Assembly: GCA_048217285.1 (NCBI GenBank)
Contig: DBFWVW010000072.1
Location: 1-28,144 of the forward strand
Origin: CAG-103 sp048217285
Lineage (GTDB): Bacteria; Bacillota; Clostridia; Oscillospirales; Oscillospiraceae
DNA length: 28,144 nucleotides
Direction: 5' to 3'
Shown here: positions 15,459 through 23,693 of the stretch, piece by piece
How the letters are laid out: the number at the start of each line of letters is the position of its first letter
How positions within the stretch are numbered: position 1 is the stretch's first letter
Notes under the pieces: model-generated
Seen by the model: only the letters and a program-made list of their open reading frames with translations
Databases searched by the model: none
Told to the model about the DNA's origin: nothing
Translations under genes and position numbers: made by a program

Positions 15459-16768
15459 AGATGAAAAACCTCCTTTTGTTTCAGCCCGTCCAGAATCTGC
15501 AGGCTGCGTGCCGAGATCTCCGCATTCTTGTTGCGCTTTCCGCGCACACGGTGATCCAACGGCGTGATGATGCCGAAGTTGATGTTCATAGGCTGAAAAT
15601 CGCCGACGCTGCCGCCGGAAATATACAGTGACAGTGCGCCGATGGCCGTTTCCTGCGGAAAATCGACCGGCGGCAGACCGAGCAGCTGCGCGGCCGTCTC
15701 GATACCGACGAGCGCGCCGGACGCGCACGACTCCACATAGCCCTCGACACCGGTCATCTGCCCGGCGAAGCGGATGCGCGGCTCCCGCCGGAGCCGGTAA
15801 TACCGGTCAAGGAGCTGGGGGGAGTTTAAATAGGTGTTGCGGTGCATGACGCCGTAACGCACAAACTCCGCATCCCGGAGCGCCGGGATCATGGAAAAAA
15901 CACGCTTTTGCTCGCCAAACGTCAGATGTGTCTGAAAGCCGACGATATTATACAGTGTGCCCTCGGTATTGTCACGCCGGAGCTGCACGACGGCATAGTT
16001 GTCTTTCCCGGTGCGCGGGTCACGCAGACCAACCGGCTTGAGTGGGCCGTAGCGCAGGGTGTCCTCCCCACGGCGGGCCATGACCTCGACCGGCATACAG
16101 CCCTCAAAGACCGCGCCGTCGTCAAAACCGTGGATGGGCGCTTCCTTTGCATTGCGCAGTTCCTGCACGAAAGCGGTGTACTCCGTCTGATCCATAGGGC
16201 AGTTGACATAGTCAGCAGTGCCCTTATCGTAGCGGCTGGCAAAAAAGGCGCTGTCCATGTCCACACTCTCGAGCGTAACGATGGGCGCCACGGCATCGTA
16301 AAAATGCAGGTCAAACTCCGGGCAGAGCCGCTGAATCTGCTCGGCCATGGCGTCGCTCGTGAGCGGGCCGGTCGCGATGACGACCTCCCCCTCCGGGATG
16401 GCGTCCGCCTCAGCGCGCACAACAGTGATGTTCGGATGCGCGCAGATGCGCTCCGTGATCTCGCGCGCGAACGCCTCTCGGTCCACGGCGAGCGCGCCGC
16501 CGGCGGCGACGCGGTTGTGATCTGCGCTCGCAAGCACGACGGAATTGAGCCGGCGCAGCTCTTCCTTGAGCAGACCGACGGCGTTCGTGAGCTCATCACT
16601 GCGCATAGAGTTGGAGCAGACCAGCTCCGCAAAATTTTCGGATACGTGCGCGGGGGTCATTTTCTGGGGTTTCATCTCGATCAGGCGCACCGGGATGCCG
16701 CGTCTGGCCAGCTGCCACGCGCACTCGCATCCCGCCAGTCCCGCACCGATCACGGTCACCGGGGTCAT
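15455..16768 (-). CDS. trmFO: Folate/FAD-dependent tRNA (uracil-54-C5) methyltransferase TrmFO
   Basis: A 437-residue flavoprotein that makes ribothymidine at position 54 of tRNA with methylene-tetrahydrofolate as the carbon donor. The FAD-binding VTVIGAGLAGCECAWQLARRG is N-terminal, followed by CSNSMRSDELTNAVGLLKEEL, the conserved stretch CPMDQTEYTAFVQEL, FEGCMPVEVMARRGEDTLRYGPLKPVGL (shown here only as a landmark), and MNINFGIITPL near the C-terminus. The ATG at 16768 follows GGAGGAA at a spacing of 5. It sits directly behind a terminator-like hairpin after topA, so its expression may depend on read-through. Confidence 0.96.
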   Translation of the reverse strand: MTPVTVIGAGLAGCECAWQLARRGIPVRLIEMKPQKMTPAHVSENFAELVCSNSMRSDELTNAVGLLKEELRRLNSVVLASADHNRVAAGGALAVDREAFAREITERICAHPNITVVRAEADAIPEGEVVIATGPLTSDAMAEQIQRLCPEFDLHFYDAVAPIVTLESVDMDSAFFASRYDKGTADYVNCPMDQTEYTAFVQELRNAKEAPIHGFDDGAVFEGCMPVEVMARRGEDTLRYGPLKPVGLRDPRTGKDNYAVVQLRRDNTEGTLYNIVGFQTHLTFGEQKRVFSMIPALRDAEFVRYGVMHRNTYLNSPQLLDRYYRLRREPRIRFAGQMTGVEGYVESCASGALVGIETAAQLLGLPPVDFPQETAIGALSLYISGGSVGDFQPMNINFGIITPLDHRVRGKRNKNAEISARSLQILDGLKQKEVFHL

Positions 16769-16782
16769 AGCGTTCCTCCTCG

Positions 16783-16809
16783 AAAAAGGCGGCCGGTCAG
16801 GCCGCCTTT
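16783..16809 (-). terminator. Terminator or attenuator between topA and trmFO
   Basis: AAAGGCGGCC pairs with GGCCGCCTTT (10 bp, 5-base loop) and is followed on the minus strand by a run of five T. The hairpin begins four bases after the topA stop, and the U tract ends only about 4 bases before the trmFO Shine-Dalgarno. No promoter fits between them. Confidence 0.75.
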
Positions 16810-16813
16810 CCAA

Positions 16814-19138
16814 TTATGCTTCCTTCTTGGGTTTCGTCGTCTTTTTTGCGGCCGTCTTTTTGGCGGCCGTTTTCTTCGCTGCCGGCTTTTTGGCAGCGGC
16901 GCTCTTGGCTGCCGGCTTCTTGGCTTCCGGCTTTGCCGTCTCTGCCTCAGTCTCGGTCTTGGGCTCAGCCGCGTCGTCCGCCGGCTTCGGTTTGCGCTTG
17001 TAGCCGCGCTTGTCGGGCGGCAGGTAATTGGGGCACTCGGGGTTGATGCAAAACGGCTTGTTGGCGCCCTTGCCGGCGCGCTTAAACATGGTCTTGCCGC
17101 ATTCGGGGCAGTAGTCCTTCGTCGGCACGTCCCAGGTCATGAAGCCCTGGATGTTCTCGCCACCCTCGCCCTCGCCATGTCCCGGGCAATCATGCCCGCG
17201 CTCACAGGCATAGTAGGCAAAGCCCTTGCGGGACGTGCGCTTGAGCAGACGACCGCCGCAGGCCGGGCACTTGCCGGGCATCTCGACCACAATCGGCATC
17301 GTAAAGCTGCACTCCGGGTAACCCGGGCAGGCAAGGAAGCGGCCGAACCGGCCGTTTTTATACACGAGCTTGCGCCCGCAGTTCGGGCAGACCTCATCCG
17401 ACTCCTCATCCGGCACCTTAAGGTGCTTGCCCTCGAGCTGGATCTCGGCGTTGTTGAGGTTCGCGTCAAAGTCCTTATAATATTCTCGCAGCACGTCTTT
17501 CCACGCCATCTTGCCGGCCTCGATCTTATCAAGATCTGTCTCCATGTTGGCGGTGAATTTCAAATCGACGATATTACGGAAATACTCCTCCATCATCTCG
17601 GTCACGACGATGCCAAGATTCGTCGGGCGCAGGTAGCGGCCCTCCTTGACAACATAGTTGCGGCTGAGAATGGTCGAGATCGTCGGCGCATACGTAGACG
17701 GACGGCCGATGCCCTTTTCCTCCATGGCACGGATGAGCGTTGCCTCCGTATAGCGGGCAGGCGGCTGCGTGAACTGCTGCTCCTTTGTGACCTGCTTGAG
17801 GTCCACGGCATCGCCCTGTTTGAGCGACGGCAGCGGACGGCGCACCTCGCTCGTCTCCTCGTCCTTCGCCTCTTCATACACGGCGGTATAGCCCGCGAAC
17901 TTCTGCTCGGAGTAGTTGGCGCGGAAGAGGTAACCCGCGCTGCCGGCATCCACAACAACGTTGTCATACACGGCGTTGGCCATCTGGCAGGCCGTGAAGC
18001 GGCCCCAGATGAGCCGGTAGAGCCGGTACTGCTCCGGCGTGAGGTCATGGCGCACGCGATCCGGCGTGAGCGTGACGTCCGTCGGGCGGATGGCCTCATG
18101 CGCGTCCTGCGCGCCGGCCTTGGTCTTATACGTGCGCGGCTTGCCGGGGTGATACTCCGGGCCGTAGTGCTCGACAATAAACGCCTGCGCGGCGGCGAGC
18201 GCCTCATCGGACAGGCGCTGTGAATCGGTACGCATATAGGTGATGAGGCCGATCGTTCCGCGATCGGTGATATCCACGCCCTCATAGAGCTGCTGCGCGA
18301 CCGACATGGTGCGCCGCGGCGTCATACCCAGGCGGCGGGAAGCCTCCTGCTGCAGGGTCGAGGTGATGAACGGGGGCGACGGACTGCGCTGCTTTTCGCC
18401 GCGCTTGACGCTCGCAATCTTGAACGGCTCAGCCGACACGGCGGCGATGATCTGATCGGCCGTGGCCTCGTCCGGGACGTCCATTTTCTTATCGGTCGTA
18501 CCGTAAAAACGCGCCGTAAATGTGCCCGCGCCGCAGTCAAGCAGCGCGTCGAGCAGCCAGTACTCCTGCGGCTGGAAGGCGCGGATCTCGTTTTCGCGAT
18601 CGACCACGATACGCGTAGCCACCGACTGCACACGGCCGGCGGACAGGCCGGGCTTGACCTTGCGCCAGAGCAGCGGGCTGAGCTTATAGCCCACGATACG
18701 GTCGAGAATGCGGCGCGCCTGCTGCGCGTCGACCAGGTCCTGATCGATCTCGCGCGGGTGCTGGATGCTTTCGGTGACGACCTTTTTCGTGATCTCGTTG
18801 AACGTCACACGCTTGGCCTTGTCATCCGGCAGATTCAGCAGCTCCTTCAGATGCCACGAAATGGCCTCTCCCTCGCGGTCAGGGTCGGTCGCGAGATAGA
18901 CGGTGCCGGCAGCCTTGGAGCGCTTTTTCAGGTCGGCGATCACGTCCGCGCGGTCTTTCACGGGCAGGTACTGCGGCGTAAAATCGCCGTCGATATCCAC
19001 GCCCATGGTGCTCTTGGGCAGGTCACGCAGATGACCCATCGAGGCCACGACATGATAGTTGCTGCCCAGATATTTTTCGATTGTTCTGGCTTTCGCCGGA
19101 GACTCGACGATCACCAGATCGGTTTTTGCTTTTGCCAT
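16814..19138 (-). CDS. topA: DNA topoisomerase I
   Basis: A 774-residue type IA topoisomerase that relaxes negative supercoils. The Toprim domain has VESPAKARTIEKYLG (11-25) and the acidic TDPDREGEA (84-92). The active-site tyrosine is Tyr301 in GLITYMRTDSQRLS. Three zinc ribbons follow the core: CPNC...CPGYPEC, CPACGG...CERGHDC and CPECGK...CINPEC. The protein ends with a tail of about 45 residues of Ala/Lys-rich repeats. The ATG at 19138 has GGAG 8 bases upstream and starts 18 bases after dprA, the usual Firmicutes order dprA-topA-trmFO. Confidence 0.98.
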   Translation of the reverse strand: MAKAKTDLVIVESPAKARTIEKYLGSNYHVVASMGHLRDLPKSTMGVDIDGDFTPQYLPVKDRADVIADLKKRSKAAGTVYLATDPDREGEAISWHLKELLNLPDDKAKRVTFNEITKKVVTESIQHPREIDQDLVDAQQARRILDRIVGYKLSPLLWRKVKPGLSAGRVQSVATRIVVDRENEIRAFQPQEYWLLDALLDCGAGTFTARFYGTTDKKMDVPDEATADQIIAAVSAEPFKIASVKRGEKQRSPSPPFITSTLQQEASRRLGMTPRRTMSVAQQLYEGVDITDRGTIGLITYMRTDSQRLSDEALAAAQAFIVEHYGPEYHPGKPRTYKTKAGAQDAHEAIRPTDVTLTPDRVRHDLTPEQYRLYRLIWGRFTACQMANAVYDNVVVDAGSAGYLFRANYSEQKFAGYTAVYEEAKDEETSEVRRPLPSLKQGDAVDLKQVTKEQQFTQPPARYTEATLIRAMEEKGIGRPSTYAPTISTILSRNYVVKEGRYLRPTNLGIVVTEMMEEYFRNIVDLKFTANMETDLDKIEAGKMAWKDVLREYYKDFDANLNNAEIQLEGKHLKVPDEESDEVCPNCGRKLVYKNGRFGRFLACPGYPECSFTMPIVVEMPGKCPACGGRLLKRTSRKGFAYYACERGHDCPGHGEGEGGENIQGFMTWDVPTKDYCPECGKTMFKRAGKGANKPFCINPECPNYLPPDKRGYKRKPKPADDAAEPKTETEAETAKPEAKKPAAKSAAAKKPAAKKTAAKKTAAKKTTKPKKEA
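16817..16933 (-). repeat. Low-complexity Ala/Lys repeat at the 3' end of topA
   Basis: The last 39 codons encode imperfect tandem units such as AKKPAAK and AAKKTAAKKT. The DNA is correspondingly repetitive (gccg/ttttt-rich on the plus strand) and may be a slippage-prone site. The tail is probably disordered and positively charged, comparable to histone-H1-like tails. Confidence 0.7.
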
Positions 19139-19156
19139 CGGGTCTACTCCAACTCC

Positions 19157-20389
19157 TTATGATTCCTGCGCAGTGCCTGCGCGTATATTCAATGAAAAGC
19201 GTTTGCCCGGCTCCTGCCGGACCACGCCGCGTATCTGCAGCACAGTCAGCTCCGCGAGCACTTTGCTCGCCGGGAGCTGCGTCTTTTCGATGATGAGATC
19301 CACCTGTGTACCGGGCGCATCAATTGCCGCGACGATCTGCAGCTGCTCGGTCGTGAGTGATTTTAGCTGCGCTTCCAAGTCAATATATGCCTCCGGCTGC
19401 GGCTTGTCAATCCTTTTCTCCGCGACCGGGCGGCGCACCTGCGCAAAGCCGCTGCCCGTTTCCGGAGGTGCTTCGGGCGTCGGCGTCTCGGGCTCGGGCG
19501 CGATGCTCTCATGCAGCGTACCGGGAAATATACGGCGAAAATCGCTCAGCACGTCCCACGCGCACACGGCCAGGCGGGCCCCGTCCTTGAGCAGCGCGTT
19601 GCTACCAACCGAGGCGCGGGAATCCGCATTGCCGGGTACGGCAAAGACCTCCCTGCCCTGCGTAACGGCATCGTCGGCAAACAGGAGCGCGCCGCTTTTC
19701 TCCGGCGCTTCGACCACGACCGTCGCGACCGCCAGGCCGGATGTGATGCGGTTGCGCAGCCGGAAGCCAAAACGCGGCACGGACATATTGGGTGCAAACT
19801 CACTCACGACGGCGCCGCAGCGCACGACCTCTTGCGTGCACACACCCGCAAAATCCAGATTGACCGCCGTACCGGATACACCAACGCAAATACCACCGGC
19901 GTGCAGTGCGCCCTCGGCAGCCGAGCGATCGATCCCGGCGGTAAGGCCGGAGAGCACAATGCCGCCGTGACGCACGATTTCAGATCCAAACTTGCGCGCA
20001 GTGCGCATACCATACGGTGTTGCGCTGCGTGTGCCCACCACGGCGACGGCCGCACGGTCATCGAGCTGCGGCAGCGTGCCGCGCACATAGAGGACCAGTG
20101 GCGGATCATAGATCTGCAGCAGACGCTGCGGATAGGCCGCGTCCTGAATCGTCAGGATACGGATATGCTCCCGGTCACAGATGGCGAGCGCGCGGTTGGC
20201 CTCTTTCAGATCTTTGTCCAGCAGCAGCCGGAGCTCCTCCGGGCGCAGCGGAACACGGACGCGGTAATCCGCCTCCGTGGCAAAATACACATCGCGCGGC
20301 GTACCAAAATGCTCCACGAGCGCGAGCTTCATCTTCGGTCGCACGCCGAAGCGCATGGACAGCCAGACCCAGTATTGCAGCTGCGACAT
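19157..20389 (-). CDS. dprA: DNA-processing protein DprA (Smf), divergent
   Basis: A 410-residue DprA protein, which loads RecA onto incoming single-stranded DNA during transformation. The Rossmann-type core shows VVGTRSATPYG (118-127), LSGLTAGIDRSAAEGAL (146-161), RNRITSGLAVATVVVEAPEKSGAL (described by position 212-235) and REVFAVPGN (246-254). Some common residues differ: the usual GID..AH reads GIDRSAA, and the following nucleotide-loop segment reads GVSGTAVNLDF. After a Pro/Glu-rich linker (about 293-325), a winged-helix domain fills the C-terminus. The ATG at 20389 follows GAGGAGG. No other competence genes are in the window. Confidence 0.93.
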   Translation of the reverse strand: MSQLQYWVWLSMRFGVRPKMKLALVEHFGTPRDVYFATEADYRVRVPLRPEELRLLLDKDLKEANRALAICDREHIRILTIQDAAYPQRLLQIYDPPLVLYVRGTLPQLDDRAAVAVVGTRSATPYGMRTARKFGSEIVRHGGIVLSGLTAGIDRSAAEGALHAGGICVGVSGTAVNLDFAGVCTQEVVRCGAVVSEFAPNMSVPRFGFRLRNRITSGLAVATVVVEAPEKSGALLFADDAVTQGREVFAVPGNADSRASVGSNALLKDGARLAVCAWDVLSDFRRIFPGTLHESIAPEPETPTPEAPPETGSGFAQVRRPVAEKRIDKPQPEAYIDLEAQLKSLTTEQLQIVAAIDAPGTQVDLIIEKTQLPASKVLAELTVLQIRGVVRQEPGKRFSLNIRAGTAQES

Positions 20390-20401
20390 CGTAGGTCCTC
20401 C

Positions 20402-21157
20402 TCACATCCCGGCGCGGGCAATCTCCCACATGACGACCGCCGCGGCCACTGCCGCATTGAGCGACTCGGCTCCCGGCTGCATGGGGATGATGATCTGCCC
20501 GTCGCACTGTGCGAGCAGCTGCGCGCTCAGGCCGCGGCCCTCACTGCCGATCGCCACAGCGGCCGGCGAGAGCGGCACACGCCGCAGATCCTGCGCCGTA
20601 TCCGTCAGCGCCGCACCGTAGAGCTTCAGCCCGTGGGTGTGCAGCAGATGCGTCAGTTCATCCATCGTGCACATCAGAACCGCCTGGCGGAAGAGCGCGC
20701 CCATCGTGGCGCGCACGGTCTTGGGGCTGTAGAGATCGGCGCACGCGCCGGTGAGCACCACGGCATCCATGCCAAGGGCATTCGCCGTGCGGATGACGGT
20801 GCCGACATTGCCGGGATCCTGCACACCCTCCAGCACGATGACGTGCCGCAGCCGCTCCCGCAGACACATTTCCGGGATGCGCACGGTAAAGACAGGCCCC
20901 GGCGAATGCATGAGCGGCGAGGCATACTCGACGAGTTCGGCATCGGCCGTATACTGCGCAACCTTGTCCGGCAGCGGAAACGCCGCCGTATCGCGCCAGA
21001 GCACGGATGTGACCTCTGCGCCAAACTGCAGCGCTTCGCGCAGCAGCTTTTCGCCATCGCAGACATACTCCCCCACTTCTCTGCGTGCATCACCGGACTT
21101 TCCCAGTGCGCGCAGGTGCAGAATGTATTGATTTTTCCGCGACCGAATCTGTTCCAT
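20402..21157 (-). CDS. TrmH/SpoU family RNA 2'-O-methyltransferase
   Basis: A 251-residue SPOUT methyltransferase that methylates a ribose 2'-OH in rRNA or tRNA using S-adenosylmethionine. An N-terminal substrate-binding domain (MEQIRSRKNQYILHLRALG, VCDGEKLLREAL) precedes the knotted catalytic domain with motif 1 VQDPGNVGTVIRTANALG, motif 2 VAIGSEGRGLS and motif 3 IPMQPGAESLNAAVA. This matches the 23S rRNA methylase group often placed before dprA-topA in clostridia; the target base is unknown. The ATG at 21157 has GGAG 9 bases upstream; an in-frame TTG further upstream was rejected. First gene of its operon. Confidence 0.92.
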   Translation of the reverse strand: MEQIRSRKNQYILHLRALGKSGDARREVGEYVCDGEKLLREALQFGAEVTSVLWRDTAAFPLPDKVAQYTADAELVEYASPLMHSPGPVFTVRIPEMCLRERLRHVIVLEGVQDPGNVGTVIRTANALGMDAVVLTGACADLYSPKTVRATMGALFRQAVLMCTMDELTHLLHTHGLKLYGAALTDTAQDLRRVPLSPAAVAIGSEGRGLSAQLLAQCDGQIIIPMQPGAESLNAAVAAAVVMWEIARAGM

Positions 21158-21179
21158 GACTCTTTTCTCCGCATATTCT

Positions 21180-21192
21180 ATTACAATGTAAT
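21180..21192. promoter_or_regulatory. Operator-like inverted repeat upstream of the TrmH-family gene
   Basis: ATTACA-A-TGTAAT is a perfect inverted repeat of 6-bp arms with one central base. It sits between the candidate -10 box and the Shine-Dalgarno. The half-sites resemble TACA/TGTA boxes of BlaI/CopY-type repressors, but the single-base centre does not match their usual two-base spacing. Confidence 0.4.
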
Positions 21193-21207
21193 TCAAATAT
21201 GTTCTTC

Positions 21208-21236
21208 ATCTTATAACATCGCTCCACATTTTTCAA
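21208..21236 (-). promoter_or_regulatory. Candidate promoter of the TrmH-dprA-topA-trmFO-plsX-rnc operon
   Basis: Minus strand TTGAAA (21231-21236) with TAAGAT (21208-21213) at 17 bases, or the better-looking TATAAG (21210-21215) at a short 15. It lies just after the stop of the CCA-type nucleotidyltransferase gene. No terminator is visible between them, so read-through is also possible. Confidence 0.5.
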
Positions 21237-21246
21237 GTCCCGAGTT

Positions 21247-22587
21247 TCAGGAATTTGCAAAGCGCTGTAAATTTTCCGCCGCATATGTCAGCAGTGCGGT
21301 TTTGTCGTTTGCAACCGCTTCTTCCATGACCGCGTCCAGACACGCCTGCAGCGCCGCACCGACCGCCCGGCCGCGCAATCCGAGTGCGAGCATATCGCTG
21401 CCATTGACCGCAAGGTCCCTGAGCGAGAAGCAGGCATCCGTCTCCAGCAGCGCATCGAGCACTCGCTCTGCCTGCCGGTACGTCTCCACCCGGCCGGCGC
21501 AGATCGCCGACTGCCCGCAGGTATCCGCAATATGCAGTGCAAAGAGCTGCCGCACAGCCTCGACCCCGAGCTTGTTCATCAGCCGGCGGATCGGCTTCGG
21601 CTCCGGCACAATGGGCAGATCGTGATAGCGGATCAGCTGCGTGATGCGCGTGCGCCCGGCCGTGTCAAAGCGCAGGCGCGCGAGAATGGCATCCGCCAGT
21701 TCGGTGCTTTTTTCCGCATGGCCGTAAAAGTGGCCGACGCCGTCGGGCCCGAGTGAAAAGCACGGCGGCTTGCCGACATCGTGCAGCAGCGCAGCCCAGC
21801 GCAGCACCGGCTCCGGCGGGATGTGCTCCACAACTGCGACCGTGTGAAGCCAGACGTCCCGGTCGTGGTACGGGTTGTGCTGCTCAAAACCGAACATTGG
21901 CTGAAGCTCCGGGATCAAAACAGCCAACACATCAGCAAATTCCCGCAGCACCGCGCCCACGTTCTGTCCGCAGAGCAGTTTCGTGAATTCGCTCTGCACG
22001 CGCTCGGCCGCAAGATACTGCAGCAGCGCGCGGCTGCGGTGGATGGCTGCCGCCGTCTCCTGTGCAATTTGAAAACCGAGCACGGACGCGAAACGCAGCG
22101 CGCGCAGGAGGCGTAGTCCGTCCTCCTGAAAGCGGCGATCCGGCTCACCCACACAGCGCACAATGCCATGTGCAATGTCTTCCGCTCCGCCGCAGATGTC
22201 CACAAGGCCCATGCGCGGGTTGTACGCGAGCGCGTTCATTGTAAAATCGCGGCGCAGCAAATCCTCGCGCAGACTGCGTGTAAAGTGTACAGTGTCCGGA
22301 CGCCGGTGGTCGGTATAGTCCCCATCCACGCGGTAGGTCGTAATCTCAAGCGGCAGACCATCGAGCAGGGCGGTCACGGTGCCATGCTTCAGCCCCGTCT
22401 CAATGAGCCGCTCGCCGGCAAAGACCCGCTCAACCTGCGCGGGCTCGGCATTCGTCGTGATGTCCCAGTCCCCCGCCGGGCGGCCGCGCAGCGCATCGCG
22501 CACCGCGCCGCCGACCACGTAGGCCTCCCAGCCCGCCGCCTCAAGGCTGTCGAGCGCCGTATGCACTTGTGACGGCAGAGCCAACAT
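21247..22587 (-). CDS. cca: CCA tRNA nucleotidyltransferase / poly(A) polymerase family protein with HD domain
   Basis: A class II nucleotidyltransferase of 446 residues that adds CCA to tRNA 3' ends, or in some clades A or CC tails. The catalytic head has VVGGAVRDALRGR (24-36) and GDWDITTNA with Asp40 and Asp42, then RRDFTMNALAYNP, a tRNA-binding helical region (DGLRLLRALRFAS), and an HD-type domain with HDRDVWLHT and LLHDVGKPPCF. Two in-frame ATGs lie six bases apart; GGAG is 8 bases before the second (22587) and only 2 bases before the first (22593), so I chose the second. Its start is 12 bases past the YhaM stop, so both are likely co-transcribed. Cca versus PcnB function is unresolved. 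Confidence 0.9.
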   Translation of the reverse strand: MLALPSQVHTALDSLEAAGWEAYVVGGAVRDALRGRPAGDWDITTNAEPAQVERVFAGERLIETGLKHGTVTALLDGLPLEITTYRVDGDYTDHRRPDTVHFTRSLREDLLRRDFTMNALAYNPRMGLVDICGGAEDIAHGIVRCVGEPDRRFQEDGLRLLRALRFASVLGFQIAQETAAAIHRSRALLQYLAAERVQSEFTKLLCGQNVGAVLREFADVLAVLIPELQPMFGFEQHNPYHDRDVWLHTVAVVEHIPPEPVLRWAALLHDVGKPPCFSLGPDGVGHFYGHAEKSTELADAILARLRFDTAGRTRITQLIRYHDLPIVPEPKPIRRLMNKLGVEAVRQLFALHIADTCGQSAICAGRVETYRQAERVLDALLETDACFSLRDLAVNGSDMLALGLRGRAVGAALQACLDAVMEEAVANDKTALLTYAAENLQRFANS

Positions 22588-22599
22588 GGACATAACTCC

Positions 22600-23553
22600 T
22601 CAGTTGTGGTGATAGATCTTCTTTTCCAGCGCAAAGATGCGGGCGCTGAAGCTTCCGGCCGGCACAGTCGGCAGCGTTTCCACATAGATCTCCATGCGGC
22701 TGTCGATCAGGTCGATGTACGACAGGAGCTCCGCCTCGGCGCACATGGGCCGCACGGCCGCACCGAACTCCGGCTCGCCGTGGTGCGAGAGCAGCAGGTG
22801 CTGCAGCAGCATGGACTTTTCCTCAGGAGTTTCCAGCTCGCGCGCGACGTCCGCGACCTCCTGTGCCCCCATGACCAGATGGCCGAGGAGCTGTCCTGCC
22901 GTAGAATATTCCGTCACGATACCGAGATCGGAAAACGCAAATTCCCGCTCCTTGCCGAAATCGTGCAGCAGCGTACCGGTCAGAAGCAAGCTGCGGTCAA
23001 TGACCCCCGGATACAGGCCGGCGAGGAAATCCGCCGTGCGCAGCATATTGTAAGTATGCATCAAGAGGCCGGACAGAAAACTGTGGTGCACGCTCTTGCC
23101 GGCCGGAATGCGCCGGAACGCATCGAGGTGCTGCGCCAGCATCGTCTCGGCAATGCTGCGATAATCCGCGTCCGTGATCGAGGCGACCATCCGCTGCACA
23201 TCCGCCAGCGCGGCATCCGTGTCGATCGGCGCCGTGGGCACGAGCAGCGACGTGTCGTAATCATCCGCCGCTTCGGCCATGCGGATGCGGTGAACGCTGA
23301 CCTGCAGCGCGCCGCGATATTCCGAAACGCTGCCGCGAATCTTCACGACGCGGCCGGTATCCTCCGGGCGCGCGCCGATGGGGCCGCTGTAGTCCCAGAT
23401 CTTGATTTCCACGCTGCCCGTGCGGTCGCAGATCGTACCGCTGAGAAACGGCTTGCCGCTGTTGGTCGTCTTGAGCGCCGCCGCGCGCAGAATATAAAAG
23501 CCCTCGACATCCATGCCGGGGAGCATATCCGAAATCGGTTTGTTGTATTCCAT
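22600..23553 (-). CDS. yhaM: YhaM-type 3'-5' exoribonuclease (OB fold plus HD domain)
   Basis: A 317-residue protein matching Bacillus subtilis YhaM, a metal-dependent 3'-5' exonuclease acting on RNA and single-stranded DNA. An N-terminal OB-fold (AAALKTTNSGKPFLSGTICDRTG, IRGSVSEYRGALQVSVHRI by landmark) precedes an HD phosphohydrolase domain: SVHHSFLSGLLMHTYNM, LLHDFGKEREF, HLLLSHHGEPEFGA and ELLSYIDLIDSRME. The ATG at 23553 (MEYNKPISDML) follows AAAGG at a spacing of 7; an ATG 42 bases earlier has no Shine-Dalgarno. Paired with the CCA-type enzyme, it suggests an RNA 3'-end maturation and turnover unit. It is unrelated to E. coli YhaM (CyuA), whose relative is at 25415-26689. Confidence 0.93.
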   Translation of the reverse strand: MEYNKPISDMLPGMDVEGFYILRAAALKTTNSGKPFLSGTICDRTGSVEIKIWDYSGPIGARPEDTGRVVKIRGSVSEYRGALQVSVHRIRMAEAADDYDTSLLVPTAPIDTDAALADVQRMVASITDADYRSIAETMLAQHLDAFRRIPAGKSVHHSFLSGLLMHTYNMLRTADFLAGLYPGVIDRSLLLTGTLLHDFGKEREFAFSDLGIVTEYSTAGQLLGHLVMGAQEVADVARELETPEEKSMLLQHLLLSHHGEPEFGAAVRPMCAEAELLSYIDLIDSRMEIYVETLPTVPAGSFSARIFALEKKIYHHN

Positions 23554-23605
23554 GACTCCGCCTTTCCGCCCGCAGAGCGGGACGTTCATATCCATTTATA
23601 AATAT

Positions 23606-23634
23606 ACATTGCCGTGATTTTGCTCGCCTGTCAA
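23606..23634 (-). promoter_or_regulatory. Weak candidate promoter of yhaM-cca
   Basis: A perfect TTGACA (23629-23634) is present on the minus strand, but the hexamer at 17 bases (CAATGT, 23606-23611) is poor. AT-rich alternatives such as TATATT lie 20-22 bases away. A promoter is likely in this stretch, since the preceding operon ends at a terminator just upstream; the exact -10 is unclear. Confidence 0.45.
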
Positions 23635-23646
23635 GCCCTTTCGCAC

Positions 23647-23687
23647 AAAAATCCGCCCCGCTGCCGGTCTCCCGGCTTACGGGGCGG
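23647..23687 (-). terminator. Intrinsic terminator after sdaAA
   Basis: CCGCCCCG pairs with CGGGGCGG, enclosing an inner GCCGG-GAGA-CCGGC hairpin, and ATTTTTG follows on the minus strand. It starts 6 bases after the sdaAA stop. Confidence 0.88.
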
Positions 23688-23693
23688 AAGAAT

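Noticed and set aside
15459..15728. N-terminal extension of PlsX by about 90 codons
   Set aside because: It reads through the end of trmFO in another frame and is not PlsX-like; the strong AAAGGAGG at 15468-15475 fixes the start at 15458.
15842..18223. Very long plus-strand open frame (about 790 codons) opposite trmFO and topA
   Set aside because: It lies exactly opposite two well-supported genes, has no ribosome-binding site, and its His/Arg/Leu-rich product resembles no family. GC-rich codon use on the minus strand leaves few stops in this frame.
19511..21625. Plus-strand open frame of about 700 codons across dprA and the TrmH-family gene
   Set aside because: It crosses three minus-strand genes and an intergenic region, and has no start signal or homology I recognise.
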